From Vanessa cardui (taxonomy: Eukaryota; Arthropoda; Insecta; Lepidoptera; Nymphalidae), in the NCBI RefSeq assembly GCF_905220365.1, contig NC_061154.1, forward strand, positions 992,001 through 1,056,000: DNA of 64,000 nucleotides, in the 5' to 3' direction. Under the pieces are notes generated by a model. That model was given only the letters and a program-made list of their open reading frames with translations. It ran no database searches and was not told the origin of the DNA. Below are positions 45,834 through 56,352 of this stretch, piece after piece (position 1 is the first letter of the stretch; the number at the start of each line of letters is the position of its first letter). Made by a program: the position numbers and the translations under genes.

Positions 45834-45985
45834 TACTAATACTCGCCGTCGGCTTCGCTGGAGTTTTGGGTGTTGGTTGTCATGTGTTAGGCAAAAATTT
45901 AGCCTATTTACCATATTTTATTAAATTCCTTTCAGCGACAAGAGCGACACACAGAAAGAGTTACTTTCACCTTTATAATATTATC
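45834..45985 (-). mobile_element. Helitron-like family E copy, shortened
   Basis: On +: ACTAATACTCGCCGTCGGCT, TCGCTGGAGTTTTGGGTGTT, CATGTGTTAGGCAAAAATTT, TTCCTTTCAGCGACA, GAGTTACTTTCACCTTTATA. The middle of the element is deleted. Confidence 0.6.
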
Positions 45986-46317
45986 AATTAATATTAATAT
46001 ATTAATATAGATCTAGGACCGTAGATTAAATAAATATATGTGAATAAGGTTTCATGAAATATATATTATACCTCTAGCAAATACACAAAAATGTGAACGA
46101 GTGTATATCCATTCCTGTTATAATCTGTGTCAAATATTTAAATTGTTCCAATTTCAAATTTTTAGTCGAAACGATTGTGACGCTCTAATATCGTTTGATC
46201 ATTCGGCAAGTGACAGAAAACAGTGTTGATACATTATGACTGTTCACTAAATTGAGTAATGAGTAGTTGTTACAGCTTTAAATATATTACTAGTCTTTAT
46301 ACACGAAATTATTATAT

Positions 46318-46551
46318 ACTATTATCATTACATAAGGCAAAACAAAGTCGCTTACCGCAGTCTGTCCCTATGTATGCTAAGATCTTTAAAATTACGCAAC
46401 GGATTTTCTTGCCGTTTTTTAAATAGATAGTATGGATAGTAAGTAATTCGAGAGGAAGGTTTTTGTATATAACACATGTATTATATAATAAAAAAGAGTA
46501 CACAGACATCATAGAACCCGTGCGAAGCAAGGAAGAAGGGCCGGTTGCTAG
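46318..46551 (+). mobile_element. Helitron-like family G copy
   Basis: Starts near ATCATTACATAAGGCAAAAC-AAAGTCGCTT, has CTGTCCCTATGTATGCTAAG, TACGCAACGGATTTTCTTGC, TTGTATATAACACATG, and ends CCCGTGCGAAGCAAGGAAGA-AGGGCCGGTTGCTAG followed by T, the CTAG-T end expected of a Helitron. Confidence 0.62.
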
Positions 46552-46699
46552 TTTTAAAATATAACAAAACGCTTGGAACACACAATGAATATTATAATCA
46601 GTATAATAATCTGGATCGAAGTATCAAACGATTTGAGAACTAATCTACTTAGCCTTTTTAAGTCTTTAACCCTTCAATTAAAATTTATTTGACTACTCG

Positions 46700-46985
46700 T
46701 TTTGGTGCTGTGGCTTTGTGCAAGCCTGTCTGGGTAGGTACCACCCACTCACCAGTTATTCTACCGCCAAATAACAGTACTCAGTATTGTCGTGTTCCGG
46801 TTTGAAGCCAGTGTAACTACAGACACAAGGGACATGACATCTTAGTTCCCCAGGTTGGTGACACATTGACGATGTAAGGAATAGTTAATATTTCTTACAA
46901 CGTCATTGTCTATGGGTGGTGGTAACCACTTACTATCAGGTGGCCCATATGCTCGTCCTAGCAGACCTATACCATAAAAAAATAA
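46700..46985 (+). repeat. Repeat C, most complete copy
   Basis: From GGCTTTGTGCAAGCCTGTCT and GGGTAGGTACCACCCACTCA through CAGTACTCAGTATTGTCGTG, CATCTTAGTTCCCCAGGTTG, TGTAAGGAATAGTTAATATT to GTGGTAACCACTTACTATCA-GGTGGCCCATATGCTCG and an A-rich tail. Oriented like a retroposed element, but no internal promoter or coding end is recognised. Confidence 0.82.
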
Positions 46986-47013
46986 TAAGTATTTTAATAA
47001 TGATACAATATTT

Positions 47014-47150
47014 TTCTTGGTGGTAGATCTGTGTGAAGGCCTGTTTGGAACGTTACCACCAAATTGTCATGTTATATGGCGGCGCATTCGTGATGTAAGG
47101 AATAGTTAAAGTACCACAAGGTATTGTTAGTAACCTAGTATCTCTAAATT
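47014..47150 (+). repeat. Repeat C, second worn copy
   Basis: TTGGTGGTAGATCTGTGTGA, then GTTACCACCAAATTGTCATG, GATGTAAGGAATAGTTAAAG; internally deleted and diverged, directly downstream of the copy above. Confidence 0.6.
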
Positions 47151-47555
47151 TTTTTTTTTTTTTTAAATATCATCATAAATATTTTTTTTTGTTTTTATTA
47201 TACAGTTGTTGACATTCTCGAGTCTCGTGTGCTCAGCTAAACTGTTATAAATTCGTGTTCCCAGCATAAGAAGACCGTGTGAATAAATATTGTTTAATTG
47301 TATGTATGTTTACGTGTTGAGTCTATGTCACACTATTACACCCACACTAATTGATTTGATGGTTTCGCGATTGTTCGATAATGTTTATTAAGTACTTGCG
47401 TGAGATTTTTTTATTAATTAACATGATACACTCGTGTTGTCTAAGCTCAGCGAATAGATAAGTTTTTCTAATATGTGTATTGTCACTCTCTATGTCTGAG
47501 CACGATCAATTCGAGAACCACCGAACGTATGTATTTCCATTTAACATTAACTTTC
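47151..47555. other. Intergenic, no gene seen
   Basis: T-rich runs near 47152 and 47185; nothing recognised. Confidence 0.5.
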
Positions 47556-47805
47556 GATAAATTTCCCACTGCTGGGCTAAGGTTTCTCCCTTTGAGGAGA
47601 AGGTTTGAAGTATACGCTGCTCCAGTGCGGGTTGGTAGATTTATATGTAGCAGAATTTTGTTGTAATTAGACACATGCGGATTTTCTCACATTGTTATCC
47701 TTCATTTTAAATGAATCACATGAAAATTCAGTAGTGATTGACTGGATTAGAACCCTTAATTATCGGTTAAGATGCGTTCTAAACACTGAGCCATCTCGGC
47801 AAATC
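47556..47805 (-). mobile_element. SINE A, diverged
   Basis: Reverse copy with TTTCCCACTGCTGGGCTAAG, CTTTGAGGAGAAGGTTTGAA, CAGTGCGGGTTGGTAGAT, TTATCGGTTAAGATGCG and head complement ACTGAGCCATCTCGGC. The tail and several internal blocks are shortened. Confidence 0.8.
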
Positions 47806-48168
47806 ATTGCCCTTTCACCAAAAGATGAGATGATTTATGAGAAAGATTAAGGCGTATTATTAGTTAATTTTTCTGTTAATTGGCTGAAATATGATGGATG
47901 TCACAAACTCGAAGCCTTAGGGATATAAAAGTTTGAGTAGCCGCTTATTTCTAAATGTGAAAACCCGTGACGGCTAGCTTAAATACAGTAAGATAACCTG
48001 GAATCTTGAGAGTATAGTTGCATATGTAAATAGACGACTCTGAGTACTCAGCGTATATGTATTATATGTATCAAATAGATTTCAGTTCGGATGATTTCAC
48101 GGTTTGTAAAATACAGAAAATAAATTCAGTATTTATGAGGATAGTTGCGGCCGATAGTCGAATTAAAA

Positions 48169-48269
48169 ATGAAACAGATCGTCTGCTATTTAATTGTCAC
48201 GGTGCTGTCGCAGTCAGGAACACTTTTTTATTTTAAAACTTTCTGCGGACCACGTTATGACAGACAGCG
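48169..48269 (+). CDS. Candidate first exon of small secreted protein
   Basis: An ATG in good context (AAAAATGA) opens MKQIVCYLIVTVLSQSG, which has the layout of a signal peptide: Lys, a hydrophobic run, then small polar residues. The frame continues FCGPRYDRQR to a possible donor CG-GTACAG at 48270. An initiator-like TCAGTT lies at about 48084, 85 bp upstream. A SINE B starts 33 bp after the donor. The phase fits a candidate second exon at 50468. Chance is a serious alternative in AT-rich DNA. Confidence 0.2.
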
Positions 48270-48301
48270 GTACAGTGGTATACTTCCAATAATAGAAAAT
48301 T

Positions 48302-48540
48302 ATGACGACCTCCATGGTCGAGTGGTGTGTACACCGGTTTTCATGGGTACGCCACTCTGAGGTTCGATTCCCGGCCGAGTTGATGTAGATTACCATTAGT
48401 TTTCTATGTTGTCTTGGGTCTGGGCGTTTGTGGTACCGTCGTTACTTCTGATTTCCATAACACAAGTGCTTTAGCTACTTACATTCGGATCACAGTAATG
48501 TATGTGATGTTGTCTCATTTAATTTTATATTTAATAATAC
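48302..48540 (+). mobile_element. SINE B, near full length
   Basis: GACGACCTCCATGGTCGAGT to GTTGTCTCATTTAATTTTAT. The B box region lacks a few bases (TGAGGTTCGATTCCCGGCC). Otherwise very close to the copy at 19891. Confidence 0.87.
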
Positions 48541-48611
48541 GATTATATAAATCTAGAATTTTTGGAAAATTGACCAAAATTATGGTCATATAATTACTAT
48601 ATCTATACAAT

Positions 48612-48805
48612 ACTAGTTGTCATCCGTGGCATTGCTCGCGTTTTAGGGGGTTGATAGTTATGTGTCAGGCAAAAAGGTAGCCTATATCTTTTTTTGGATT
48701 TCATTTTTGCTTCACAACAAATTTCATCAAATTCGGTTCATTATTATCGAGAAAGAGCGACAGACAGACAAAGTTACTTTCACATTTATAATTTATTAGT
48801 ATAAA
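48612..48805 (-). mobile_element. Helitron-like family E copy
   Basis: On +: ACTAGTTGTCATCCGTGGCA, GCGTTTTAGGGGGTTGATAG, TTATGTGTCAGGCAAAAAGG, TAGCCTATATC, CAAATTTCATCAAATTCGGT, GCGACAGACAGACAAAGTTA-CTTTCACATTTATAATTTATTAGTATA. Minus strand ends CTAGT. Confidence 0.62.
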
Positions 48806-50467
48806 AATACAGATTGCAAAATATTCATATTACTGAATGCTTCGTCTCTTTCGATTGCAAATGAATTACATAAGTGTAAGCGAGACAATTGGCTTTTTAG
48901 ACGGATTAATAATCGTTTTTCTAGGTTTTAATAAAGTCCGTAATCACAGCTAGGTGCTCGAGAATCACTTTTGTTGCGAATAGACGGCAAACAGTTGTCG
49001 TATCGACGTAACAATATACATAGAAAACCCTCTGTTGACTTTCGTGTGATTTATTGGCTTCGACGGATTTAGAGGCACAACCGACACGCAGCGAGGCGGC
49101 GGTGTAGCGTTACGGCTATTAGTAACACCCTCTGATATTGGATCAGTGTACCGAGAGTTTTGTTAATCAAACTCCCGTAAGTACCTATTACTTCCCTGGA
49201 GTGTTTTGATGAACTTAACTTGGCTTCGTTGGGGTAAACTTTGAGTGTTAGCGTCTTACCTATTGATTTGTAATATACTGCATGTAAAGATTTATTACCG
49301 AATCGGTTTTAAGTTGACTCAGAGTATATAACATTGTGATCGAATGCGTATAGATTTACAAGCTTTGTATGAATAAAAAATATATATATATTATTTTGAT
49401 ATTTAGATTTGTTTGTTGCGTATTTTTGCAAGTGAGGGTAAGTCTTACTAATTTTCTCTTTTTATGGTGATACTTTTGAGCTTAACGGTTTCATTATAAA
49501 TGTGGATTAATGAAGGTTGTCGTTTAAAGGGTTTGTTTGGGCTAATCTTACGTATAATGGAGGCGTTAAAAGATGAAACACGTCGAAGGGTTTTACCGCG
49601 GTAATTATAACCTCGAAATGTCAACAAGCCGGGAAGACTTCGACCGGCGGCGCGGCGCGCGGACAATGAAGGGGTCGGGCGCGATGTCATCTGCTTTCAA
49701 CATAATTAAAATCACTTTAAATAATGCCAGCAAGCGCCCAACCCTGCCGAGGTTTTATTTTACAAAGTGCTATTAGCATTAAATTTAGTTTTGCGGCTGA
49801 TTATGTCCCGTTCAGGCAGCGGAGAACATTACGTTCGCTTCTTGTGAATTATCGTTCCGGACCTACACCCCCGCCTTTTATAACACGCTTACTCCAATTT
49901 TTCACTACTCAGGGTGTTAACGCAAAGGGAGAATGTCGGGCGGAATAGGAAATCAAAAGAAATTTAATGACCCGAGGAAAGTGGCTGCATTTTTAACGAC
50001 TTTCCAACTATTGATTCGAGTTACGCGTGTATTTTTCATGGACTTATTCGCTTTTGTGGAGTTCGAGCTCGGTCGCTTGTTACTTAATATGCAAATTTGA
50101 GGCATTTTCGTCGAATGGATAATATTTTATCCATCGTCAATCATATGTTCGGGGCGATAGATTCATTAATGTTTAGACAAGATTTGAGAATTTATTATTG
50201 GAACGAGTTCCTCGATCAGAGTATCCTGCGCGCGCAATATAAATCTACTTTAAATTGTAATTAAAAGCACTCGATTGAAGCACTACCTACACAAATACAC
50301 ACGTAGCGACATGGGAACATAAAGTTCGCTCACAACACGGCTTATCAGCGAGATCGAAGGCGAAGAATCGCAGGGAAAAACAATCGCGATGTTGGATTCT
50401 TTTAATTTATCCGTTGCAGTTTTAAATCGGTGTTAAGATTTGTTTTTTTTTTTTATACAATTATCAG
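48806..50467. other. Complex, partly GC-rich non-coding stretch
   Basis: Unlike most of the window this stretch holds long unique-looking, GC-richer sequence, notably 49570-49960 and 50030-50400. It includes an octamer ATGCAAAT near 50089 and the short inverted repeat ATGGATAA-TATT-TTATCCAT near 50115. I find no convincing exon. Regulatory DNA is a reasonable guess, without direct proof. Confidence 0.35.
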
Positions 50468-50639
50468 CGTCGATCTCCCCCGGCCTTGCGACGGCTACCA
50501 GCAAGAAACGTGCCAGATAAAAGGAATAAGACGCCCGCACTTGCTTCCCAGCTACGAGTATTGTTCTGTTATATACAGAACGGTGTACGGCGTAATCGAA
50601 CTTTGTTTCACTGCTTTGAATTTGGCTAAACTGTTATGA
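50468..50639 (+). CDS. Candidate second exon of small secreted protein
   Basis: A T-run and TATCAG acceptor precede a GC-rich open frame: VDLPRPCDGYQQETCQIKGI then RRPHLLPSYEYC, continuing to TGA at 50637-50639. Three Cys fall in 24 residues, as in a disulfide-rich extracellular peptide. Joined to 48169-48269 the total would be 90 residues. No known family is recognised. The last third is hydrophobic and less convincing. Confidence 0.25.
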
Positions 50640-51032
50640 AAAATTTTAGACATAATTTTAGGTTATATATACTTACTTATACTTCGAAGTGAATTTATTT
50701 TGATTGAATAATATCTCTGGAATTATATCCATTATTTCACAACGTAGCCTTGTTTTCAACTGGACCTGCAATTGTTTAATGCTTAGCTATTGAACGAGTT
50801 GTACAATAGCCGCGATATCTATAGCTTTGATGGAACTTATAACAGAAAGTTTCCGACTGCGCATCCTTCCGGGGGCGAGGTATTCGAGGTTCTATAGTAA
50901 AATCCTGCAGGCAATTTATATTTGGTTACATTTGTCAACTGAAATAATATTATTATTTATATTAAAAAATAATAATAGGAAATGTCATATACATATTTCT
51001 AGATTAATTACATATTTAATCGTTAAACAGCA
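50640..51032. other. Intergenic, no gene seen
   Basis: Nothing recognised. Confidence 0.45.
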
Positions 51033-51125
51033 ATGCTTTTTTTGTGTTCCGGTTTGAAGGGCAAGTGAGGTACAAGAGAATAACATCTTAATTCCCTCGT
51101 GTGGTAACTAGAACTGTATATTTTT
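51033..51125 (+). repeat. Repeat C fragment
   Basis: TTGTGTTCCGGTTTGAAGGG, CAAGAGAATAACATCTTAAT, TTCCCTCGTG and GTGGTAACTAGAAC; only the central part of the family remains. Confidence 0.55.
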
Positions 51126-51812
51126 GGTAACATCCAAATGATAAAAGTATTTACAGATAGTAAGAGTTACAAAACACTATTAACGAACATCTTACTACGA
51201 GAAGTATCGGTGGAAAACTAGGCCTTCGCAACGAAACCTACCATAGCAATTGCACAATACGGGTGTACTGTTAGTTAGATTTCAGTGGAATTCTTGTGAA
51301 AGAAACCCCTCATGTAAACTCTAGCAAATGAAATATGTTCAATACACGAAGGTTGTCTTTGATGTTATATCTCCTGTTATGAAAAATCACCAGAGTTACC
51401 TAATTTCATGGCGCGTGCGTAACTTTAAAACACTTATACTATATACAACATTATACCTCCTTGTATTCCGATGATTATTTATAGATCGTGAATATTTAAA
51501 TTTGTCAATCAGTGTTATAATTTTATTATTAAAAAGGAAATTATGATTATTTCATTGCGATTAATTATTTGTATGAAATTAAAACTAATATATGTCATGC
51601 CGAAGGATATATCTTCTCACGGGCGTATGTGTTCTTTTAATTAAAACAGTTCTCATATATTTTCGATTCTCTTGCGATCATCCTTCGATCGACTCGATCG
51701 TTGTGTTAGTGGAATAGGAAAACGGCTGAACGAAAACGATCCTGTTTCGATCCGATTGCGATAATATAACAATTAGTTACTAGAATTAGCGCCTTGGATC
51801 TATTTATCCTTA
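51126..51812. other. Intergenic, no gene seen
   Basis: AT-rich, nothing recognised. Confidence 0.5.
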
Positions 51813-52069
51813 CATAGTATAAAACTAAGTCGCTTTCCACTGTATGTCACTGTGTGTTTAGATCTTTAAAACTACGCGACGGATTTTGATGCGGTATTTT
51901 TAAAATATAGAGTGATGCGAGAGTAAGTTTTTTGTATATAATACATGGACAATATAGAAAAGAAATACTGATTAATTTGACGTTTCTAATGTGATGTCGT
52001 AATTAATCAAATTCTATAGTATATTTAGTATCAGTATTGCACCCGTGAGAAGCCGGGTCGTGTCGCTAG
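51813..52069 (+). mobile_element. Helitron-like family G, best copy
   Basis: Starts CATAGTATAAAACTAAGTCG, has TTTAGATCTTTAAAACTACG, CGACGGATTTTGATGCGGTA, TTTTTTGTATATAATACATG, GACAATATAGAAAAGAAATA, and ends AGTATTGCACCCGTGAGAAG-CCGGGTCGTGTCGCTAG followed by T. The GC-rich stretch just before CTAG could form the usual short 3' stem. No coding capacity. Confidence 0.65.
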
Positions 52070-52149
52070 TTCTATATAAATTGTCATTATCAAGTATTAA
52101 TCATAAGCCGTGATCGACCGATACTTATAGAAATAAAATATTATCATAT

Positions 52150-52206
52150 TTACTTAGATTCGAACGCGCAAGATTCACGCGTCCCCTCTACTGAGCTGTT
52201 ACGGTT
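52150..52206 (-). repeat. tRNA-like fragment
   Basis: The minus strand has CGTAACAGCTCAGTAGAGGG followed about 25 bases later by GCGTTCGAATCTAA, resembling A and B boxes of a tRNA. The arms do not close into a full cloverleaf by eye, so this is more likely a retroposon head than a tRNA gene. Confidence 0.3.
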
Positions 52207-52488
52207 CCCGTATATAACATATGAGGTTAATATTTCATTTGCATGGCGAAAAAACGGACGATTAGAAGATTAAACTGTTAAAAACTGTATGCTCTCGCCG
52301 AAACTAGGTACAAACGGTATTTTAATATCGTTTTCAAGATATTAATCTTTATTATAATCCGTGCTTATATTTTTTACGGTTAATTTTTTTTAATAAAATC
52401 AAATGTATGTATGTTCTTATTTAAGTCCAAAATTTCATCAGACATACATACATTCATAGTGGTATTTCGACGTAGATTAACCATGTAC

Positions 52489-52763
52489 GTACTAAGTCAA
52501 GAACCGAGATGGCCCAGAGGTTAGAACGTGCGTCTCAACCGATGATCGTGGGTTCAAACCTAGGCAAGCACCAGCGAATATTTATATGCGTAATTTATGT
52601 TTATAATTTATCTCGTGCCGAGTGAATGAAAACATCGTGAGGAAACCTGCATGTGTCTAATTTCATGTAAATTCTGCCACATGTTTATTCCACCAACCCA
52701 CATTGGAGGCCTGCTCTCCAAGCAAAAGGAAATTTACAAGCTGTTCTTGTTGTTGTACTAAGT
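52489..52763 (+). mobile_element. SINE A with 9-bp flanking repeat
   Basis: SINE at 52498-52754, with GAGATGGCCCAGAGGTTAGA, GGGTTCAAACC, GAGGAAACCTGCATGTGTCT, CACATGTTTATTCCACCAAC and GTTCTTGTTGTT. The exact repeat GTACTAAGT flanks it (52489-52497 and 52755-52763). Part of the body before the tail is deleted. Confidence 0.85.
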
Positions 52764-53749
52764 GTAGTACATACGTGGCTAACACAACACTAAATTAATA
52801 AAATGATGAACTTAGAATGAAAGAATTTTGATTCTCTCTATTATGTATTGAAATAAGTTTGAACCAGTGAAGACAGTATCTTTTAACGGTGACTAGAAGA
52901 TTACCAGACATTAAATACAACAGGAATAACGCTACCGTATACCGCAGCCACGAAAAATGGCCATTTACGCAATAGTTACTAAAATTACTATTTTATGTAT
53001 GGGCCGAAGAGTACTTCTCTTTAGAAAATCCGCACGACGCTTCTTAAATATTCTCGTAATAGTAGTTTTATTATTCAAAAGTTCGTGTAATGTTTGTTTT
53101 GAATTATAAATAGGGTTTTCGCCCGTTGACAAGTCATACTAATAATATGACTTATCAAAATGTTATCATAGTCGATTTAATTATAAAAACAACGGGATAA
53201 TTACACGTAGCGCTTCGCTGAGCATTTGGTCTTTAATACCATAACGGAAACGTTAGTATAATAATAGTTTTAATAAAATTGTTAAAGTTTAACATTTATG
53301 AAATGTATGCAAAATATATTCGTATTAATGTATGTTTTTGGTTCGTAAAACTGTAAATTACTCTATTATATCCGATTATTTGACGAAGTTATCACTGGAA
53401 ATGGTAATTAATGTAAAAATTATAGAAAATAAACGTTCTTAAATATAAATAAAATGAATTAAATGTCGTATTAAGTTTCACAAAATGGCGGCATCTCTTT
53501 GCATATTCTGTTTATTGTATAGGGATGTATGCGTAAAGATCGGAGATAACTACGACAAGAAGTATTGTTATGAGTTCTTTAGATTCAAGCTAAAAAAACA
53601 TAATAAAACCACACCAATCCTATTTCTACAATTTATTTTATTATGATAGCGTACATCATATAGAGATAATATACCTATTTATATATGCCATAATATATTT
53701 GATATATTCATCAATGTAGATGGAGCAATGTGCGACGGCTTAGGTTGTT
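52764..53749. other. Intergenic, no gene seen
   Basis: AT-rich, nothing recognised. Confidence 0.5.
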
Positions 53750-53975
53750 TTAACAAAAATTGGATTCATCTTCATCTCAGCCGTAAGACATCCACTGCTG
53801 GACAAAGACAAAGAAAGAGATCCTTGAACATGCTTTTGTAACGGCATCATCACAGCTGGACTTGCTCTACTCGCTTCCAGTAACTTTCCATAACCCTTAA
53901 AATATTGTCGCCTGCGTATTCAAGTTCATGGTATTTGAGAACCTTTCCGCCCCATCGCTTCTATGATCTTGGTAT
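53750..53975 (-). mobile_element. Possible RTE-type LINE 3' fragment
   Basis: On + the phrase CATCTCAGCCGTAAGACATC-CACTGCTGGACAAAG followed by GGTATTTGAGAACCTTTCC and GCCCCATCGCTTC resembles the antisense of a widespread lepidopteran RTE 3' region. The minus-strand frame is broken. The family call is from memory of that phrase. Confidence 0.45.
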
Positions 53976-54016
53976 CCAACCTAATCACTACAAGCTATAA
54001 GGTTAACAGATGTTAA

Positions 54017-54327
54017 AAGAGCTGAGATGGCCCAGTGGTTAGACTTACTTACTTACGTGCATTTTAACCGATGATTGCGGGTTCAAACCCAGGCAAGCAC
54101 TACTATATATATGTGCTTAATTTGTGTTTATAATTCATCTCGTGCTCGGTGGTGAAGGAAAACATCGTGAGGAAACCTGCATGTGTCTAATTTCATCGAA
54201 ATTCTGCCACATGTGCATTCCACCAACCCGCATTGGAACTGCGTGGTGGAATATGTTCAAACCCTCTCCTTAATGGAAGAGGAGGCCTTATCTCAGCAGT
54301 GGGAAATGTACAGGCTGTTACTTATAA
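54017..54327 (+). mobile_element. SINE A with internal duplication in head
   Basis: GAGATGGCCCAGTGGTTAGA is followed by an extra (CTTA)n stretch, then GTGCATTTTAACCGATGATT, GGGTTCAAACCC, the full body and GGCTGTTACTTATAATG. ATGTTAA occurs on both flanks and may be the target duplication. Confidence 0.87.
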
Positions 54328-54734
54328 TGTTAACTAATAACATAATATAATTAATAAAGTAATTAAAAGTTGATAATAATTTTATATAAATTTAACAGTA
54401 TATTTGTTTTACTAATAGTGTGATAGGTTAATGTTGAAAAACCAAAAATGTAACGATGTTAAAGTATTTTATTATAGTACTAACTCATTCGAGATCATTT
54501 TAGTATACAAGTGAACTGTGTCTAACGAAAAAGTAAAAACCTATACAGCCAGTAAACATTTTTAAAGACCCAATTATTGATAAGTCATTTTGTAAGACCT
54601 GTGTGACAATGCCTTAAGACATTGTTTATATTTGACAGCTCTAATAATAATGTGTAGCCTGATTTTATGTGGAAACACATTGATCTGGACAATTAATCAT
54701 TTCTTATATCACCAATGTAGTATCGATACTTAGA
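54328..54734. other. Intergenic, no gene seen
   Basis: AT-rich, nothing recognised. Confidence 0.5.
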
Positions 54735-54862
54735 TGTTGATTATGTGCCTGTTACACTGGTTAATTCACCCTTCAAACACGACAACTAATAAGCAAACCT
54801 GTTTGACGGAAAAGCTTGTGATGGTATTGTACCTAGGCTTGCACCAAACCCTACCATCAAAT
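54735..54862 (-). repeat. Repeat C fragment, reverse
   Basis: GTGCCTGTTACACTGGTTAA-TTCACCCTTCAAACACGAC and GGCTTGCACCAAACCCTACC-ATCAA are the complement of the family 5' half; the middle is shortened. Confidence 0.55.
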
Positions 54863-55469
54863 AATATAATACGCTATGGTTAAAAAGATTAGTCACATTT
54901 ATGTTTGAGTTCAAAACATAAATGTAATGAGTAAAAAATAATGTTTTTTTATGTATTTGTGTCTTCGTTCTAAATACTGATTTCATAGTCACCACGGGTA
55001 ACTGTGCTGACTATGAAATAAAGTGTGACTATAAATGTAAAGGCGTTGTTATTTTTAGAGTTATGTTTAACAGATGAATCTTCAAAGTTTTATTATGTTA
55101 TTAATACTATTAAATAAGTGCCAAAGATTCGTAATTAAATCCGCTTTAAATTGAGATTATTTGCGTGACAAGCTTCAATTTCGTCTTCCCGTATACTACC
55201 TATATATTACCTATAACGCTTTGGTATAGATTTCCAATAGTCATTTACATAGTTTTAATGATTGCCAAGTGACCTATGACGCTGAGAAACGGATTATGAG
55301 AAGGTCACTTTAATTGGCTGTCTGGTGTGTTAATTAAATTGATCAATTATTATCGCTTGTACTGTGACTTATAACTTGCAGCAGCGGAACTTTATTTACT
55401 TGAAAGCTTTGCTGGCACCAACTATGGTCAACATATTCTGATACAAAAGGACTGTAGTATAAGCTATTT
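54863..55469. other. Intergenic, no gene seen
   Basis: TTATAGTCACACTTTATTTC-type unique sequence; TCATAGTCAGCAC / CTGACTATGAAA near 54985-55020 forms a short inverted repeat. No gene is supported. Confidence 0.4.
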
Positions 55470-55815
55470 TAAATATAGGCACAAGGGATATATTATTTTA
55501 GATCGTAAGGCTGGTTACCACCACTATGTACGTGTGCTTAATTTGTGTTTATAATTCATCTCGTGCTCGGCGGTGAAGGAAAGCATCGTGAGGAAACCTG
55601 CATGTGTCTAATTTCATCGAAATTCTGCCACATGTGCATTACACCAACCCGCATTGGAACAGCGTTGTGGAATATGTTCCAAACCCTCTACTTAATAGAG
55701 GAGACCTTATCCCAGCCGTGGGAAATTTACAGGCTGTTACTTAACAATATATACAGCGCCGATATCTATGGATGAAGGTAACCACTTATCGCCAGGTGGC
55801 TTGTTTTTTTGCCTA
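55470..55815 (+). repeat. Repeat C split by a SINE A
   Basis: Left part 55470-55528 (GGCACAAGGGATATATTATT, TTAGATCGTAAGGCTGGTTA) and right part about 55745-55815 (ACAGCGCCGATATCTATGG, GGTAACCACTTATCGCCAGG-TGGC) are consecutive blocks of family C. Between them sits a 5'-truncated SINE A. Confidence 0.65.
55529..55742 (+). mobile_element. SINE A, head missing, inside repeat C
   Basis: From GTGTGCTTAATTTGTGTTTA through CTCGTGCTCGGCGGTGAAGG, CACATGTGCATTACACCAAC to GGGAAATTTACAGGCTGTTA. It shares GTGTCTAATTTCATCGAAAT with the copy at 54017, so these two belong to the same subfamily. Confidence 0.82.
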
Positions 55816-56135
55816 AATTTCTTAACGTCTGGTAATCTCATTTTCTTTATATAACCAGTGAATGCTTTTATTTTCACCGTCAACAATAAAGTGTAAGTCC
55901 AAATTCACCAGTATACTTGATATTGTTGTCTAAACCAAAATACATATCTTATAACTCTAATTTAAAACCTAATATACTGACACTATTGTATATAAAATAT
56001 GTTACCTATATTATTGTTTTCAGTTACATATTTATTTCGACAATCTTCAATGAGAAATTGAAGCATCTGTTTGTCAAATCAAATCAAGTTTTACTAAATG
56101 TATATGTAAGTATACATGGTATATATACGAAAAAT
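55816..56135. other. Intergenic, no gene seen
   Basis: An 87-codon frame at 55917-56180 is AT-driven and runs into a repeat; not accepted as a gene. Confidence 0.5.
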
Positions 56136-56311
56136 GTTTTTTTGTTTGTGTATGTCTGTCTGTATATTTCTTCCGGTTGATCTCTGGAATGACATGATCA
56201 TTATGACGGGTCTTTCACTGGCAGATAGCTGGTGTAATAAGGAGTAAGTAAGACTACAACAATAACTTATTTGTTAAATTCAAACGTGCACGAAATTGGG
56301 GGCACAGCTAG
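56136..56311 (+). mobile_element. Helitron-like family F copy
   Basis: TTTTTTGTTTGTGTATGTCT, CTGGAATGACATGATCATTA, GGTCTTTCACTGGCAGATAG, TGTAATAAGGAGTAAGTAAG, TTCAAACGTGCACGAAATTG, ending GGGGGCACAGCTAG followed by T. The CTAG-T terminus is intact. Confidence 0.6.
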
Positions 56312-56352
56312 TATTAATATTTATTTAGGATACCGTTAGGTATGAAGGATTA

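Noticed and set aside
49448..49948. Three overlapping open frames in both directions
   Set aside because: They arise from GC-richer sequence with few stops on either strand. None has splice sites or a recognisable motif, so they are treated as non-coding.
26887..54090. tRNA-like A and B boxes at many places
   Set aside because: They are heads of SINE families A and B, each followed by the family body and tail. None folds into a complete tRNA with a matched acceptor stem by eye.
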